A DNA stretch of 64,000 nt from contig NZ_CAMYKO010000005.1 in NCBI RefSeq assembly GCF_947259025.1, positions 372,001-436,000 of the forward strand, in the 5' to 3' direction. Positions 18,909 to 27,528 of this stretch are shown one piece after another (position 1 is the first letter of the stretch; each line of letters starts with the position of its first letter). Under the pieces are notes generated by a model. The model did no database searches, was not told where the DNA came from, and worked only from the letters and a program-made list of their open reading frames with translations. The translations under genes and the position numbers were made by a program. Source of the DNA: an uncultured Methylophaga sp. (GTDB lineage: Bacteria > Pseudomonadota > Gammaproteobacteria > Nitrosococcales > Methylophagaceae).

Positions 18909-20387
18909 TTATGGATGATTTGCATGGATAGCTGACCTTTTGTTTGTTGTGTTATGACTGTCGATGTATTGGTTGATAGCGACTTGTAGCTGTTTCAAAT
19001 CGCTTTCGAGTTGTTCGACAATCACGTACGCTTTTTCCATCTCATTTTCAGTTGCGGCCTGTTCCAGCAAGCGCGCCTGTTCAACAATGGCATTAGCGCC
19101 TATCGCCGAAGCACTGCCTTTTAACTTGTGCGCAAGTAGTCTTATTCTATCACAGGCGTGAAGCGCAATCTCCTCATCAACCTGATGGATAAGACCGGGC
19201 GTTTGTTGTTGAAACATGTCGAGCATCTGCAAGAACAGATCATTATCTCCTTGCAAGCGAAACAGCGAGGCTTCCTTATCCCAGAATTGGGTGGTGCTCG
19301 GTGCCCAAGCTCTGTTTTCCAGCACAGCATACTCGCCGGTCTGCTGGGGCGTTTTGTCTGCCTGGCTATGATATGGCTTTTTGCTCATTGCTTTGCGCCA
19401 CAGCAACAGCATCACGACAATAAATAAGAGGGTGACAGCAACCAGCAATACAGCATAGAGACGATAGGGCGGAGTGCTTGACTTGATCACAGACTTGGCC
19501 GCCACCCAATTGAATACCAGTTTTCGCTCCCGGTTGAGCACATCACCGCCGGGTAGACTGAGCGTGGTTTTTGCCAGGATAAAGTCATCCTCAGCCACGC
19601 CGACACTAGAAGAGGTCTCGCTCTCTTCCTCGCCACCAGTTCTGTTGGCGGGATTATTTTTCGCCGATGTCAGCACGGGAGTAACCTGGTCACCCTGTAA
19701 ATTTTTGATAAACCATTGCTGGCCGGGCTGCAGGCTCTGGCTGACCGAACTGAGCAGCATCTCAGCATTGAAGCTGATGAAAATAACGCCCAGAACTGCA
19801 TTACCATCAAAGACCGGTGCCGCAACCCGGTAAACAAGAGAGTCTGTCTGAGGCTGAATTTCCAAGTTGGAAATATAGGTTTCGTTCCGGTTGAGCGTCG
19901 TCACCTGATGGGCAAGCTGCATGAGGTCATTGGCCGGTAACTGCTTCAAAGGCGTAGTCTTGAAGTTTGCCTCAGTCTGATGTCGATTAATGTGAAACAG
20001 ATCCTGTTTATTTTCAGTTATTACCAGCATGCCCAGCATTTCGGCAGCCGGGTGCTGTTTGAGATAGGAGATCATCAGGTCCGCCAATTGCTGTTTTTGT
20101 CTGGCGCTGGTGCTGTTCACATTCCCGTCAATGATTGCATTATAGCTACTGGCCACGGCCGGCAGATCACGTAAAAAAAGTACATCGCTGCGATGAGCTG
20201 AGAATGTTTGCTGCCATCGCAGTTTTTGTTGCAGTGCCATGCTGGCTAGACTCTGTCTGGCATGATCGAACTGCCATTTTTCGAAACCCCGGTCGATAAA
20301 ATAACTCGTTCCAGACACAGCCATGATAAGACAAACAGATGCTAACAACAGCGCTTTTCGTGCTGTGCCAGTGTTGAGGAAAAACAC
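18909..20387 (-). CDS. Membrane sensor with periplasmic Cache-like domain and C-terminal HPt domain
   Basis: This 492-residue protein has two membrane segments (about 11-27 and 311-330). They enclose a periplasmic domain of some 280 residues that looks Cache-like (VYRVAAPVFDGNAVLGVIF). A cytoplasmic HPt domain (about 368-475) carries the phosphorylatable His420 in LLAHKLKGSA. No kinase core (H-box, ATP-binding) or receiver domain is present, so it cannot autophosphorylate. It may relay or buffer phosphate between a hybrid kinase and the neighbouring receiver proteins, with transfer affected by an external ligand. The start is GTG, five bases after the stop of the gene before it, with weak TAAGG directly adjacent, suggesting coupled translation. 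Confidence 0.85.
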   Translation of the reverse strand: MFFLNTGTARKALLLASVCLIMAVSGTSYFIDRGFEKWQFDHARQSLASMALQQKLRWQQTFSAHRSDVLFLRDLPAVASSYNAIIDGNVNSTSARQKQQLADLMISYLKQHPAAEMLGMLVITENKQDLFHINRHQTEANFKTTPLKQLPANDLMQLAHQVTTLNRNETYISNLEIQPQTDSLVYRVAAPVFDGNAVLGVIFISFNAEMLLSSVSQSLQPGQQWFIKNLQGDQVTPVLTSAKNNPANRTGGEEESETSSSVGVAEDDFILAKTTLSLPGGDVLNRERKLVFNWVAAKSVIKSSTPPYRLYAVLLVAVTLLFIVVMLLLWRKAMSKKPYHSQADKTPQQTGEYAVLENRAWAPSTTQFWDKEASLFRLQGDNDLFLQMLDMFQQQTPGLIHQVDEEIALHACDRIRLLAHKLKGSASAIGANAIVEQARLLEQAATENEMEKAYVIVEQLESDLKQLQVAINQYIDSHNTTNKRSAIHANHP

Positions 20388-20392
20388 CTTAC

Positions 20393-22876
20393 TCAGGCCT
20401 TTTTATCTGACTTGAGCTGAGATTGAAGAAACTCAGAGAATTGAGTGGCATTGAGAGGGCGTGAATACAGATAGCCCTGACCGCATACGCAGCCCAGTTT
20501 GAGTAGCTCATCACGGTGTTGACTGGACTCCACCCCTTCGGCAATTAACTCAAGCTGCATCGAATTGCCCAGATTGATGATGGTCTTAACGATTTCATAG
20601 TCGCGTTGATTTTTGAGCATACCGCGCACGTAAGACATATCCAGCTTGAGCTTATCAACATCAAGCCGACGCAGATAGGTCAGGTTAGAGTAGCCTTTAC
20701 CAAAGTCATCAATCGACAGTTTAACGCCCATTTCCTTGAGTTCTTTGAACTTGTGCAGCGTCTCTTCAAAGTTGCGGATAAAAGCAGTCTCAGTCACTTC
20801 CAGCTCCAGCATGCCGGCATCCAGACCTGTCACTGAGAGGGTATCCCGAACCATAGCAACCAGGTCATCATTAAGACATTGCACGGCGGAAATATTGACC
20901 GAAACAGGCACCCTGTAGCCCGCCTGCAACCATTGCTGACACTGCTGGCAGGCCTCATGCATCACAATCGCACCCAGCTTCACGATAAGGCCGGTTTCCT
21001 CGGCAATTGGAATGAATTCAGCCGGTGACACCAATTTGCCACTAAAGTCGCGGATGCGAACCAGCGCTTCAGCGCCGATGGTAATGCTGGACGCCAGGTT
21101 GACCTTAGGCTGGTAATGCACTTCCACCATCTTGCGATCATCGAGGCACTGGCGCAGCAACTCCTCAGTCGAGCGCCTTTGCATCAGGGTGCGTTCCAGT
21201 TCTTCGGTAAAGATACGATAGCGGTCACCGCCTTCAAACTTAGCCCGGTACAAGGCCGCGTCAGCCTGCTGCATGATAGTATCCGGATCGCTGCAGCGTT
21301 GATCGATCATGCTGACACCGATACTGACGGACAGGCTGTATTTCTCCTTGCCTACGGTCAGCGGTGCTCTTAATAAGTCCAGTAGCAGGTGCAGATCATT
21401 TTCCAGTTTCTGCTGATTGTGCTCACCACGGAATAAAACCATAAATTCATCGGCGCCCAGACGGCCGATGCTGTTGTCCGGCTCATAATTCTCGAACAGC
21501 CTTCTGGCCATCACTCTGAGTACATCATCACCGGTACCGTTACCGTGGGCGTCATTGAAGAATTTAAAATTATCGACATCAATCACCGCCATCGCCATCG
21601 TCACGTTGTTGACCTTGACGGCTTCACAGGCGAGTTGCAGCTTCTCACGGATAAACAAACGGTTGGCGACACTGGTGAGCTGGTCGTAACTGGATGCCTG
21701 GTTGCGTAGCAGACTGAGACTGACGCTGTGACTGATATCGTGAATGACTGCTACCGCGCCGTTCATCTTGCCATCATGACTGCGGAGTGGGGCAGCTGTC
21801 TGCTCTATCTGGGTTAATCGGCCGTCCTTTGCCACCAGCTGGGTGTTGAGAGGCATGGATGTCACGCGTTGCTGACGCAGGGCAACCCGGATTGGATTTT
21901 CTGTATTGATTTTGGTTTCAGGGTCACGTAACTGCACCACCTGCTCAATCGGCAGGTTCAGTGCCTCTGATTGCCGCCAGCCGGTGATAAGCTCGGCTTT
22001 GGCATTAATAAAGGTCACCAGTCCCTGGTTATTGGTTGCCATCACGCCCTCGGCGACTGAGCCAAGAATGATGTTAAGGAAATCTCTCTGCTCCTGCAGA
22101 TTATGCTCAATTTGTTTTTGCTCGCTGATATCGGTCAAGGTCAGCAAAAAACCATTGTCATAGCCCTGATAGGCGGTTTCAGACCAGTTGATAATAAAAC
22201 TGCGCATATTACCCAGGCCGACTTCAAAGCTTGAGGTGGTTTGATACAGCCCCTGGCTGTCAGGTTGGGCCTGCTGCATCAGCGCGATAATATTGGCAGG
22301 GAAAATCAGTGATAGGTGCTGGCCCAACAATTCCAGCGGGCTAAAGCCAAACCAGCCAGCTTTTTCATCATTGCAGAACAGGTTGTGCCAGTCTTTGTCC
22401 CAGTAAGAAATAAAATTCGGCACCTGTGCCACCAGGTGCATGACTTCCTGACGGGCATTGAACAGCTTCTTACTTTGCTGCTGGATCGTCAGCAGATTGT
22501 TAACGCGCAGCTCGCAGGCTTTATGGTCGATGGGTTTGGCAATAAAGTCGACGGCGCCCTGACTCAAGGAGGCAATCTCATTGTCGATGCTGCTGTGGGC
22601 GGTGACAAAAATAATAGCGATATCACGGGTAGCCGGATTATCACGAATACGTTGGCAGACTTCCAGGCCATTAATGCCGGGCATTTCAATGTCCAGCAGA
22701 ATTAAGTCCGGTTTTAAATGTTCAAGCTGTGCCAGCGCGGCCTCGCCGCTATCTGCCGTGTGTACATCCCCCAGTTTGCTGAGCAATGCTTTGAGCTCCA
22801 ACTGAGTGGAGGGCTCATCATCGACAAGTAAGATTTTTACCGGGCTGGCTGTCAGGTCGCAATCCATCGTAAACAT
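20393..22876 (-). CDS. REC-PAS-PAS-GGDEF-EAL cyclic di-GMP signalling protein
   Basis: The 827-residue cytoplasmic protein has a receiver domain (14-130, phosphoacceptor Asp62), two PAS-like regions (about 145-260 and 265-385), a GGDEF domain (about 395-560) and an EAL domain (about 575-815). The cyclase signature is altered to GADEF (474-478), so cyclase activity is doubtful. The EAL domain looks competent: EALVR (603-607), an Asn in VNISAVQ, ELEVTE, DDFGKGYS and Lys in KLDMSYV. The most likely output is phosphodiesterase activity controlled by phosphorylation. The start is supported by AAGGGAG six bases upstream. It is the first gene of a likely three-gene operon. Confidence 0.92.
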   Translation of the reverse strand: MFTMDCDLTASPVKILLVDDEPSTQLELKALLSKLGDVHTADSGEAALAQLEHLKPDLILLDIEMPGINGLEVCQRIRDNPATRDIAIIFVTAHSSIDNEIASLSQGAVDFIAKPIDHKACELRVNNLLTIQQQSKKLFNARQEVMHLVAQVPNFISYWDKDWHNLFCNDEKAGWFGFSPLELLGQHLSLIFPANIIALMQQAQPDSQGLYQTTSSFEVGLGNMRSFIINWSETAYQGYDNGFLLTLTDISEQKQIEHNLQEQRDFLNIILGSVAEGVMATNNQGLVTFINAKAELITGWRQSEALNLPIEQVVQLRDPETKINTENPIRVALRQQRVTSMPLNTQLVAKDGRLTQIEQTAAPLRSHDGKMNGAVAVIHDISHSVSLSLLRNQASSYDQLTSVANRLFIREKLQLACEAVKVNNVTMAMAVIDVDNFKFFNDAHGNGTGDDVLRVMARRLFENYEPDNSIGRLGADEFMVLFRGEHNQQKLENDLHLLLDLLRAPLTVGKEKYSLSVSIGVSMIDQRCSDPDTIMQQADAALYRAKFEGGDRYRIFTEELERTLMQRRSTEELLRQCLDDRKMVEVHYQPKVNLASSITIGAEALVRIRDFSGKLVSPAEFIPIAEETGLIVKLGAIVMHEACQQCQQWLQAGYRVPVSVNISAVQCLNDDLVAMVRDTLSVTGLDAGMLELEVTETAFIRNFEETLHKFKELKEMGVKLSIDDFGKGYSNLTYLRRLDVDKLKLDMSYVRGMLKNQRDYEIVKTIINLGNSMQLELIAEGVESSQHRDELLKLGCVCGQGYLYSRPLNATQFSEFLQSQLKSDKKA

Positions 22877-23022
22877 GCAGTCTCCCTTGTGCCTGTCATT
22901 CCGTTATTAAGGCACACAGCCATTCAAGCACATTGAGACTTTAAATTCAGCAAAAATTTAATAATCGGAACTCTACTGCCCTTCACTAGTTCCTATATCA
23001 GTGTTTGACTAAAGATAAAATC

Positions 23023-23397
23023 ATGAAATTCAGTGTGTTGATAACTTTTTGCTTTTTGTGCGGATTCGCCGGCGCTGGCGTTCATGGCGAGGACTTCCTG
23101 CCTGACTTATCGACCGACTGTTATCAGGAGTGGCAGTCGCGTGGCTGGGTGATAGGCGAAGACAACACGCCTGCGCATGAGGTGCCGCGCTTTGCTCAAG
23201 GCATCAAAAAAATGTGTGAGACACGGGCTGACATGCATAGCGAGAATGCAGACATCTCACCCTACATTCAGGGCCGACTCGCTGAGCTTGCTCCCTATCT
23301 TTTTGCCGGCGATAAAGCGGCGATGCGGAGTGTAATTATAAAACTACAACAGCGGCGCCCGGGGCCGGACTTCTCCGGCGCATTTATGCGGGACTGA
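23023..23397 (+). CDS. Small secreted protein of unknown function
   Basis: I do not recognise the family. The 124-residue product has a clear signal peptide (MKFSVLITFCFLCGFAGAG, cleavage near residue 23-25). The mature part is about 100 residues, with two cysteines (in DCYQEW and KMCETR) that could form one disulfide. The ATG at 23023 is chosen because it begins the signal peptide; an in-frame TTG lies 18 bases upstream. It is divergent from the REC-PAS-GGDEF-EAL gene and convergent with the hybrid kinase, overlapping the kinase by 14 bases at the 3' ends. A periplasmic partner for one of the two sensors is a guess. Confidence 0.65.
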   Translation: MKFSVLITFCFLCGFAGAGVHGEDFLPDLSTDCYQEWQSRGWVIGEDNTPAHEVPRFAQGIKKMCETRADMHSENADISPYIQGRLAELAPYLFAGDKAAMRSVIIKLQQRRPGPDFSGAFMRD

Positions 23398-25468
23398 CTG
23401 TCAGCGATTTAAGTCTGGCGGCCAGGTCGTCAATAGCAATGGGCTTGGCCATGTAATCATTCATGCCGGCTTCGATACAGATATCCTTATATCGAATACT
23501 GGCATTGGCTGTCAGCGCGATAATCCAGGGTGACTGTAAACTGCTTTTTGCCTGCTGACGGATTTGCTTGGTGGCTTCGATGCCATCCATTACCGGCATT
23601 TCCCAGTCCATGAATATCAGATCATAGTGCTGCTGTTGCTGTTTCTCGACAGCCTCCAGACCATTTTCGGCCGTGTCACTTTTAAGCCCCAGTTTTTCCA
23701 GCATCATCACCATCATGGTGACATTCATCGGCAAATCATCGACCACCAGAATTTTCAACTCGGCTTTATCCGGCAGGGGCTGAAGTTGGGCCTCAATAGT
23801 CTCATCCGGCATGTCAGTCAGCAGTAGTGGCAGATGCAGGGTAAATTCACTGCCCTGGTTTCTGGCACTGACCACACTAATATCGCCGTCCATTAACTGT
23901 GCCAGGTTTTTGGAGATCGCCAACCCTAAACCACTGCCGCCATATTTGCGCGTGGTACTGCTATCGGCCTGAGTGAAACGCTGGAACAACTGACTCTGTT
24001 CAGTCAGGCTGAGACCGATGCCGTTATCTTTGACAGAAATAAACAATTGCTGGCTACCACCGTGATCATCAGCACTGGCTGATAACTGAATTTTTCCACC
24101 CGCCTCTGTAAATTTGATTGCATTGCTCAGCAGGTTGAGCAGTATCTGTTTACAGCGCACCTCATCAGTGTGGATCACACTACCTTGTAACGAGGGTGCC
24201 AGTGTCAGTTGTAACTGATGATTTTGCCTCTGGGCCTGGGGCGTCATGATTTCCAGGCACTGCTCGAGCATGTTTTCCAGCCTCACCGGTCGATATTCGA
24301 GATCGATTTTGCCCGCCGCAATTCTGGAAAAGTCCAGAATGTCACCAATCACGGCAGAGAGCTGGCCGGCACCAGCCTCAATACCGGAGACCAGTTTATT
24401 TTGCTGCTCATTCAGTTCGGTATTGCGCAACAGGCTGCTCAAACCAACAACGCTGTTCAACGGAGAGCGGATTTCATGACTCATACTGGCCAGAAAGGCA
24501 TCTTTGGCAGCTTCACTCTCTGCAGCACGCCGGTTGCGAGACAGTAAAATCTCGGCATAGACCGCGGCCAGCGTCAAAGCCAGCCCCATCAGCGCGATAA
24601 TAATGAGACTGGTCAGGGGGAAGGCTTGTTTATGCTCGACAGCAAGCAGCCATTGCCCGGCATCAAATACAACAGCCTGTACTTGTGGCGTTTCATTAAA
24701 TATCTGTGGATCGCCCCAGAACACCTCACCCTCGGCACCCAGTCCATGACGCCCCTTAAGCGCATAGCGAAATTTATCAGAGCTTGCCTGTTCAAGACCG
24801 GCATGACTGAGGATGGCATCCGTAGTAAACAAAACCGTGGCCAGCCCCCAGAAGTTGTCAGGGAGCAGTGACGGATCTTCATAAATGAGCTGTTGCTGCA
24901 GCCGCACAGCACTGGCATTGGGAGAATGACCGGCGAACACGGCTTTACGGGCGATAATGGCCTCGCCACCCTGAACCAGACCGATGGGGCCGGTGATGAC
25001 TTGATGGTACTGATAAATGGCGCGGATGATCTGCTGTTTACGGCTGTCATCTTCAAATAAATCATAGCCCAGCGCTTTGTCATTACCATTGCCGGTGAGA
25101 TAGCGAATGATGCCCTGCGGAGCCAGTTGCATGCTCAGAATGCCGTCAACCGACTGGTGCAATTGGCTGGAGAACTGATCAAAATGTTGCTGAAACTGCT
25201 GCTCCTGTTGCTTATCTTTGAGATCCAGCTCTGCATAACTGCTGACAAACGCATCCAACGCATCCAGTGTGAACAGGCGTTCATCCAGGGCACTCTGTAA
25301 AGCAGCAGTGGTTTTTTTCAGCTCATCATCAGCACTTTGTTCACGCTGCGCTTCAATGCTCTTGTATTGCAGCAGCATAAGAACACCAGTCATCAAACTG
25401 CCAAATAGCAGAATGACCAGTGGCAGTCGTAATTTTTCAAACTGGCTGAACAGGTTTCGCAAAATCAA
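23384..25468 (-). CDS. CHASE-domain hybrid histidine kinase
   Basis: The 694-residue protein senses an external signal and starts a phosphorelay. It has a membrane segment (about 14-34), a periplasmic CHASE-type domain (about 55-280) and a second membrane segment (about 285-310). The kinase core has His331 in FLASMSHEIRSPLNS and an ATPase domain with NLLSNAIKF, DNGIGL and GSGLGLAI. A C-terminal receiver domain carries Asp621 in FMDWEMP. There is no HPt domain, so a separate HPt protein is needed; one is encoded 3 kb away. The start is TTG at 25468, six bases after the stop of the outer-membrane protein gene; another in-frame TTG lies six bases further in. Confidence 0.93.
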   Translation of the reverse strand: MILRNLFSQFEKLRLPLVILLFGSLMTGVLMLLQYKSIEAQREQSADDELKKTTAALQSALDERLFTLDALDAFVSSYAELDLKDKQQEQQFQQHFDQFSSQLHQSVDGILSMQLAPQGIIRYLTGNGNDKALGYDLFEDDSRKQQIIRAIYQYHQVITGPIGLVQGGEAIIARKAVFAGHSPNASAVRLQQQLIYEDPSLLPDNFWGLATVLFTTDAILSHAGLEQASSDKFRYALKGRHGLGAEGEVFWGDPQIFNETPQVQAVVFDAGQWLLAVEHKQAFPLTSLIIIALMGLALTLAAVYAEILLSRNRRAAESEAAKDAFLASMSHEIRSPLNSVVGLSSLLRNTELNEQQNKLVSGIEAGAGQLSAVIGDILDFSRIAAGKIDLEYRPVRLENMLEQCLEIMTPQAQRQNHQLQLTLAPSLQGSVIHTDEVRCKQILLNLLSNAIKFTEAGGKIQLSASADDHGGSQQLFISVKDNGIGLSLTEQSQLFQRFTQADSSTTRKYGGSGLGLAISKNLAQLMDGDISVVSARNQGSEFTLHLPLLLTDMPDETIEAQLQPLPDKAELKILVVDDLPMNVTMMVMMLEKLGLKSDTAENGLEAVEKQQQQHYDLIFMDWEMPVMDGIEATKQIRQQAKSSLQSPWIIALTANASIRYKDICIEAGMNDYMAKPIAIDDLAARLKSLTVSPA

Positions 25469-25474
25469 CGCTCA

Positions 25475-26200
25475 CTAAAAGGGCACAAGGATCATGGCCT
25501 GGGGCACTTTTTCGATCACCCCGTCTATACCGAATTTGTTATACCAGTAGCTGTACTCCATGCCAATGTATAACTGATTTGTATGACCCCAGTAGTGGCC
25601 CATATCTAACAGCAGTTGTGGCTGAGCCAGCCATAAAGCTTCACCGCCGGTGGCGTCCGCACTTTGCCAATCAATAAAGCCTTTAAACAGAAAGCGGCTG
25701 CGGCCGAGTTTGAAGGTCATCGCCCAGATAGGTGACACCTGCAAGCCGGTCGTGTTCAGATTGTCGGATTTGAAGGCCATGATATCCAGCTTGAGATAAT
25801 CCATTGCCGATGCCTTGAACTTGAGTCCAGCGCCCAGCAGATAGGCCCTGAAAGGATCTTTGCGGGGCAAGTTGCCAATGTTCAGCCCGGCCACCAATGA
25901 GAGATCATCTAATAATGGCAGCGAAGGTGAAGTGCCGTTGACTGCTTTCCAGCTTATGCGCGGGTAGAATTCTGCATAGAATTCAGTGCCTTCGTCTCGG
26001 CGGTTAAAGATATTGCTGAAAAAGAAGCTTTCACCATAGCGCCAACTGCTGGCATGTTCGATGGTGATGGATTCACGGGTGGCGGGGCCCGGTTCGTATT
26101 GATTGCCGAACAGAAGCTGGATATTGCTACTGCGCCAGGCGGGCGGCTCTGCCAGCACAACATTGGTAAAGAGCATCAACACAACAACAAGCTGTTTCAT
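25475..26200 (-). CDS. Tsx-like outer-membrane channel protein
   Basis: The 241-residue product has a signal peptide (MKQLVVVLMLFTNVVLA). The mature part has alternating hydrophobic and polar stretches and ends in Phe, as expected of a small outer-membrane beta-barrel. The pattern near the mature N-terminus (SSNIQLLFGNQYE, then ITIEHASSWRYGESFFF) resembles the nucleoside-specific channel Tsx family. The substrate cannot be told. AAGGA precedes the ATG. It lies six bases upstream of the hybrid kinase, so the two are probably co-transcribed. Confidence 0.75.
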   Translation of the reverse strand: MKQLVVVLMLFTNVVLAEPPAWRSSNIQLLFGNQYEPGPATRESITIEHASSWRYGESFFFSNIFNRRDEGTEFYAEFYPRISWKAVNGTSPSLPLLDDLSLVAGLNIGNLPRKDPFRAYLLGAGLKFKASAMDYLKLDIMAFKSDNLNTTGLQVSPIWAMTFKLGRSRFLFKGFIDWQSADATGGEALWLAQPQLLLDMGHYWGHTNQLYIGMEYSYWYNKFGIDGVIEKVPQAMILVPF

Positions 26201-26257
26201 TATTTTTCCTTATCAAGCCTGTTGATATTGTCGGCGACACGCCCGCAAACGTGAGCT

Positions 26258-26623
26258 TTATTTGTTGGCGGCTGTTTGCAGTATCAGGTCCAGCATGACG
26301 GGTGACGCACCGATATGTTCGGTAACCCTGATAGTGATGTCGGGATATTGCGGTTTGATGGCGGTGATGACCTCCGGAATATCTCTGGTGACATGCTTGC
26401 CGGAGTTAAGGAAGTAGGGGAGGACAGTGATCTCTGTGGCGCCGGTTTTGGCACAGCTTTCTACGCCATCGGGTATCAGCGTATCAGCGAGTTCCAGAAA
26501 GGCCGGGACCACGATGTCGAAATCATGATCAGCACGTTTCTCCAGAATAGCGGCTAAATCAATGACTTCCTGGTTTGACTGGGGACGACGACTACCGTGG
26601 GCGATAAGTAATAAGGCTTTCAT
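26258..26623 (-). CDS. Short CbiX/SirB-type sirohydrochlorin chelatase
   Basis: The 121-residue protein has the CbiX start pattern LLLIAHGSRRPQSN, with the metal-binding His at residue 9, and the second pattern VLPYFLNSGKHVTRDIP with His77. This is the length of the small homodimeric CbiX form. It would insert iron into sirohydrochlorin to give siroheme, or cobalt for B12. Siroheme is the cofactor of the sulfite reductase encoded at 31213, which favours the iron reaction; that link is inferred. Confidence 0.85.
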   Translation of the reverse strand: MKALLLIAHGSRRPQSNQEVIDLAAILEKRADHDFDIVVPAFLELADTLIPDGVESCAKTGATEITVLPYFLNSGKHVTRDIPEVITAIKPQYPDITIRVTEHIGASPVMLDLILQTAANK

Positions 26624-26713
26624 AAAGTTTGTGCTTTTTGTTGATTTAATAAGGATTTATTGCAGACATTAGCAGTCTAGTTGCCAAGAACACGTGAATA
26701 TGACGGAGTTAAG

Positions 26714-27019
26714 ATGACTAGCTGCAAACCTTTTTTCAGTATCCTCGCCCTGTGCTTTTTTTCGCTGCCGGCCGGCGCCCAGCAGGCAGCCAAACAGTGC
26801 GAAATGATCTCGGCGATGACCGGTGATTATTATGCCCAGCGACAGGCGGGTAAAGCAAAACAGGAACTGGAACAGGCTCTGCCACCGGCGTTTGCTGACA
26901 GTGAGTTCGAGCGCACCGCAAAACTGGCCATTAATCTGGCATTCAACGTGGATGATTCATTAAACGAGGAGCAGGTCGAAACCCGTGTTTTCGACAGTTG
27001 CATGCAGCACCAGCAGTAA
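26714..27019 (+). CDS. Small secreted protein of unknown function
   Basis: The 101-residue product begins with a signal peptide (MTSCKPFFSILALCFFSLPAGA). The mature part of about 79 residues has one Cys near each end (QCEMIS and DSCMQHQQ), which could form a disulfide. The ATG at 26714 fits the signal peptide; the frame runs open 33 bases upstream. It is divergent from the chelatase gene. No family was recognised. Confidence 0.65.
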   Translation: MTSCKPFFSILALCFFSLPAGAQQAAKQCEMISAMTGDYYAQRQAGKAKQELEQALPPAFADSEFERTAKLAINLAFNVDDSLNEEQVETRVFDSCMQHQQ

Positions 27020-27021
27020 TT

Positions 27022-27399
27022 TTACAGGCAGTGCTCGCTGCGATGGCGGGCACAACAACTGACCAACCCGCCGCTGTGACGGAATTGATGGCCATGTTCA
27101 CCACAAAACATGCAACGCTGAACAGAGCGGAACTGGGCTTTCCTGACAATGTGGGCAATATCTTTGTTGCGGTTAATCACCTCACAATGCAGCCGCCCAT
27201 GGTTGACTTCAATAACCGCAACCCGTGGCAGAAACATGCGCTGGCGGGGCTTTTTATTGACCTGCTGAGCGACATCTTCAATCTGCGCACAGAGCTCGTA
27301 AACCAGCTCGAACCAGCCTTCAGGAATGCTGATCCTGGGCTCCCGGCCAAGGCTGATAGGGCAACGTAATTTTAACCGTGCTTGCTGTGATGCTTTCAT
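27022..27399 (-). CDS. Small protein with a GWF-ELxxQI motif and a C-terminal CxxCGxxG site
   Basis: The 125-residue product has IPEGWFELVYELCAQIEDV near residue 24 and RCMFCGEHGHQF followed by GGLVSCCARH near the end. This layout recalls a scattered family of hypothetical proteins (GW-LV-LC, a central VKEKFGGLRF-like block, then CxxCGxxG and CxxH), proposed here from memory. The cysteines and histidines could hold one zinc ion. The opposite strand also has an open frame here, but it lacks any recognisable motif. The ATG has no strong ribosome-binding site. Confidence 0.6.
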   Translation of the reverse strand: MKASQQARLKLRCPISLGREPRISIPEGWFELVYELCAQIEDVAQQVNKKPRQRMFLPRVAVIEVNHGRLHCEVINRNKDIAHIVRKAQFRSVQRCMFCGEHGHQFRHSGGLVSCCARHRSEHCL

Positions 27400-27528
27400 A
27401 ACACTCTAAAAAAAGGATGGCACCGAAGTACCACCCTAACAACCAAGATATAGCAAGGATAAAGCTGTCTAAATAAACAGCACTCTAACTGACAACGGCA
27501 ACAGCAGAAAATTCACTGATATTCATGT

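Noticed and set aside
26998-27369. Plus-strand 123-codon frame opposite the CxxC protein
   Set aside because: No motif or start signal; the minus-strand frame has a GWF and CxxCGxxG pattern and was preferred.
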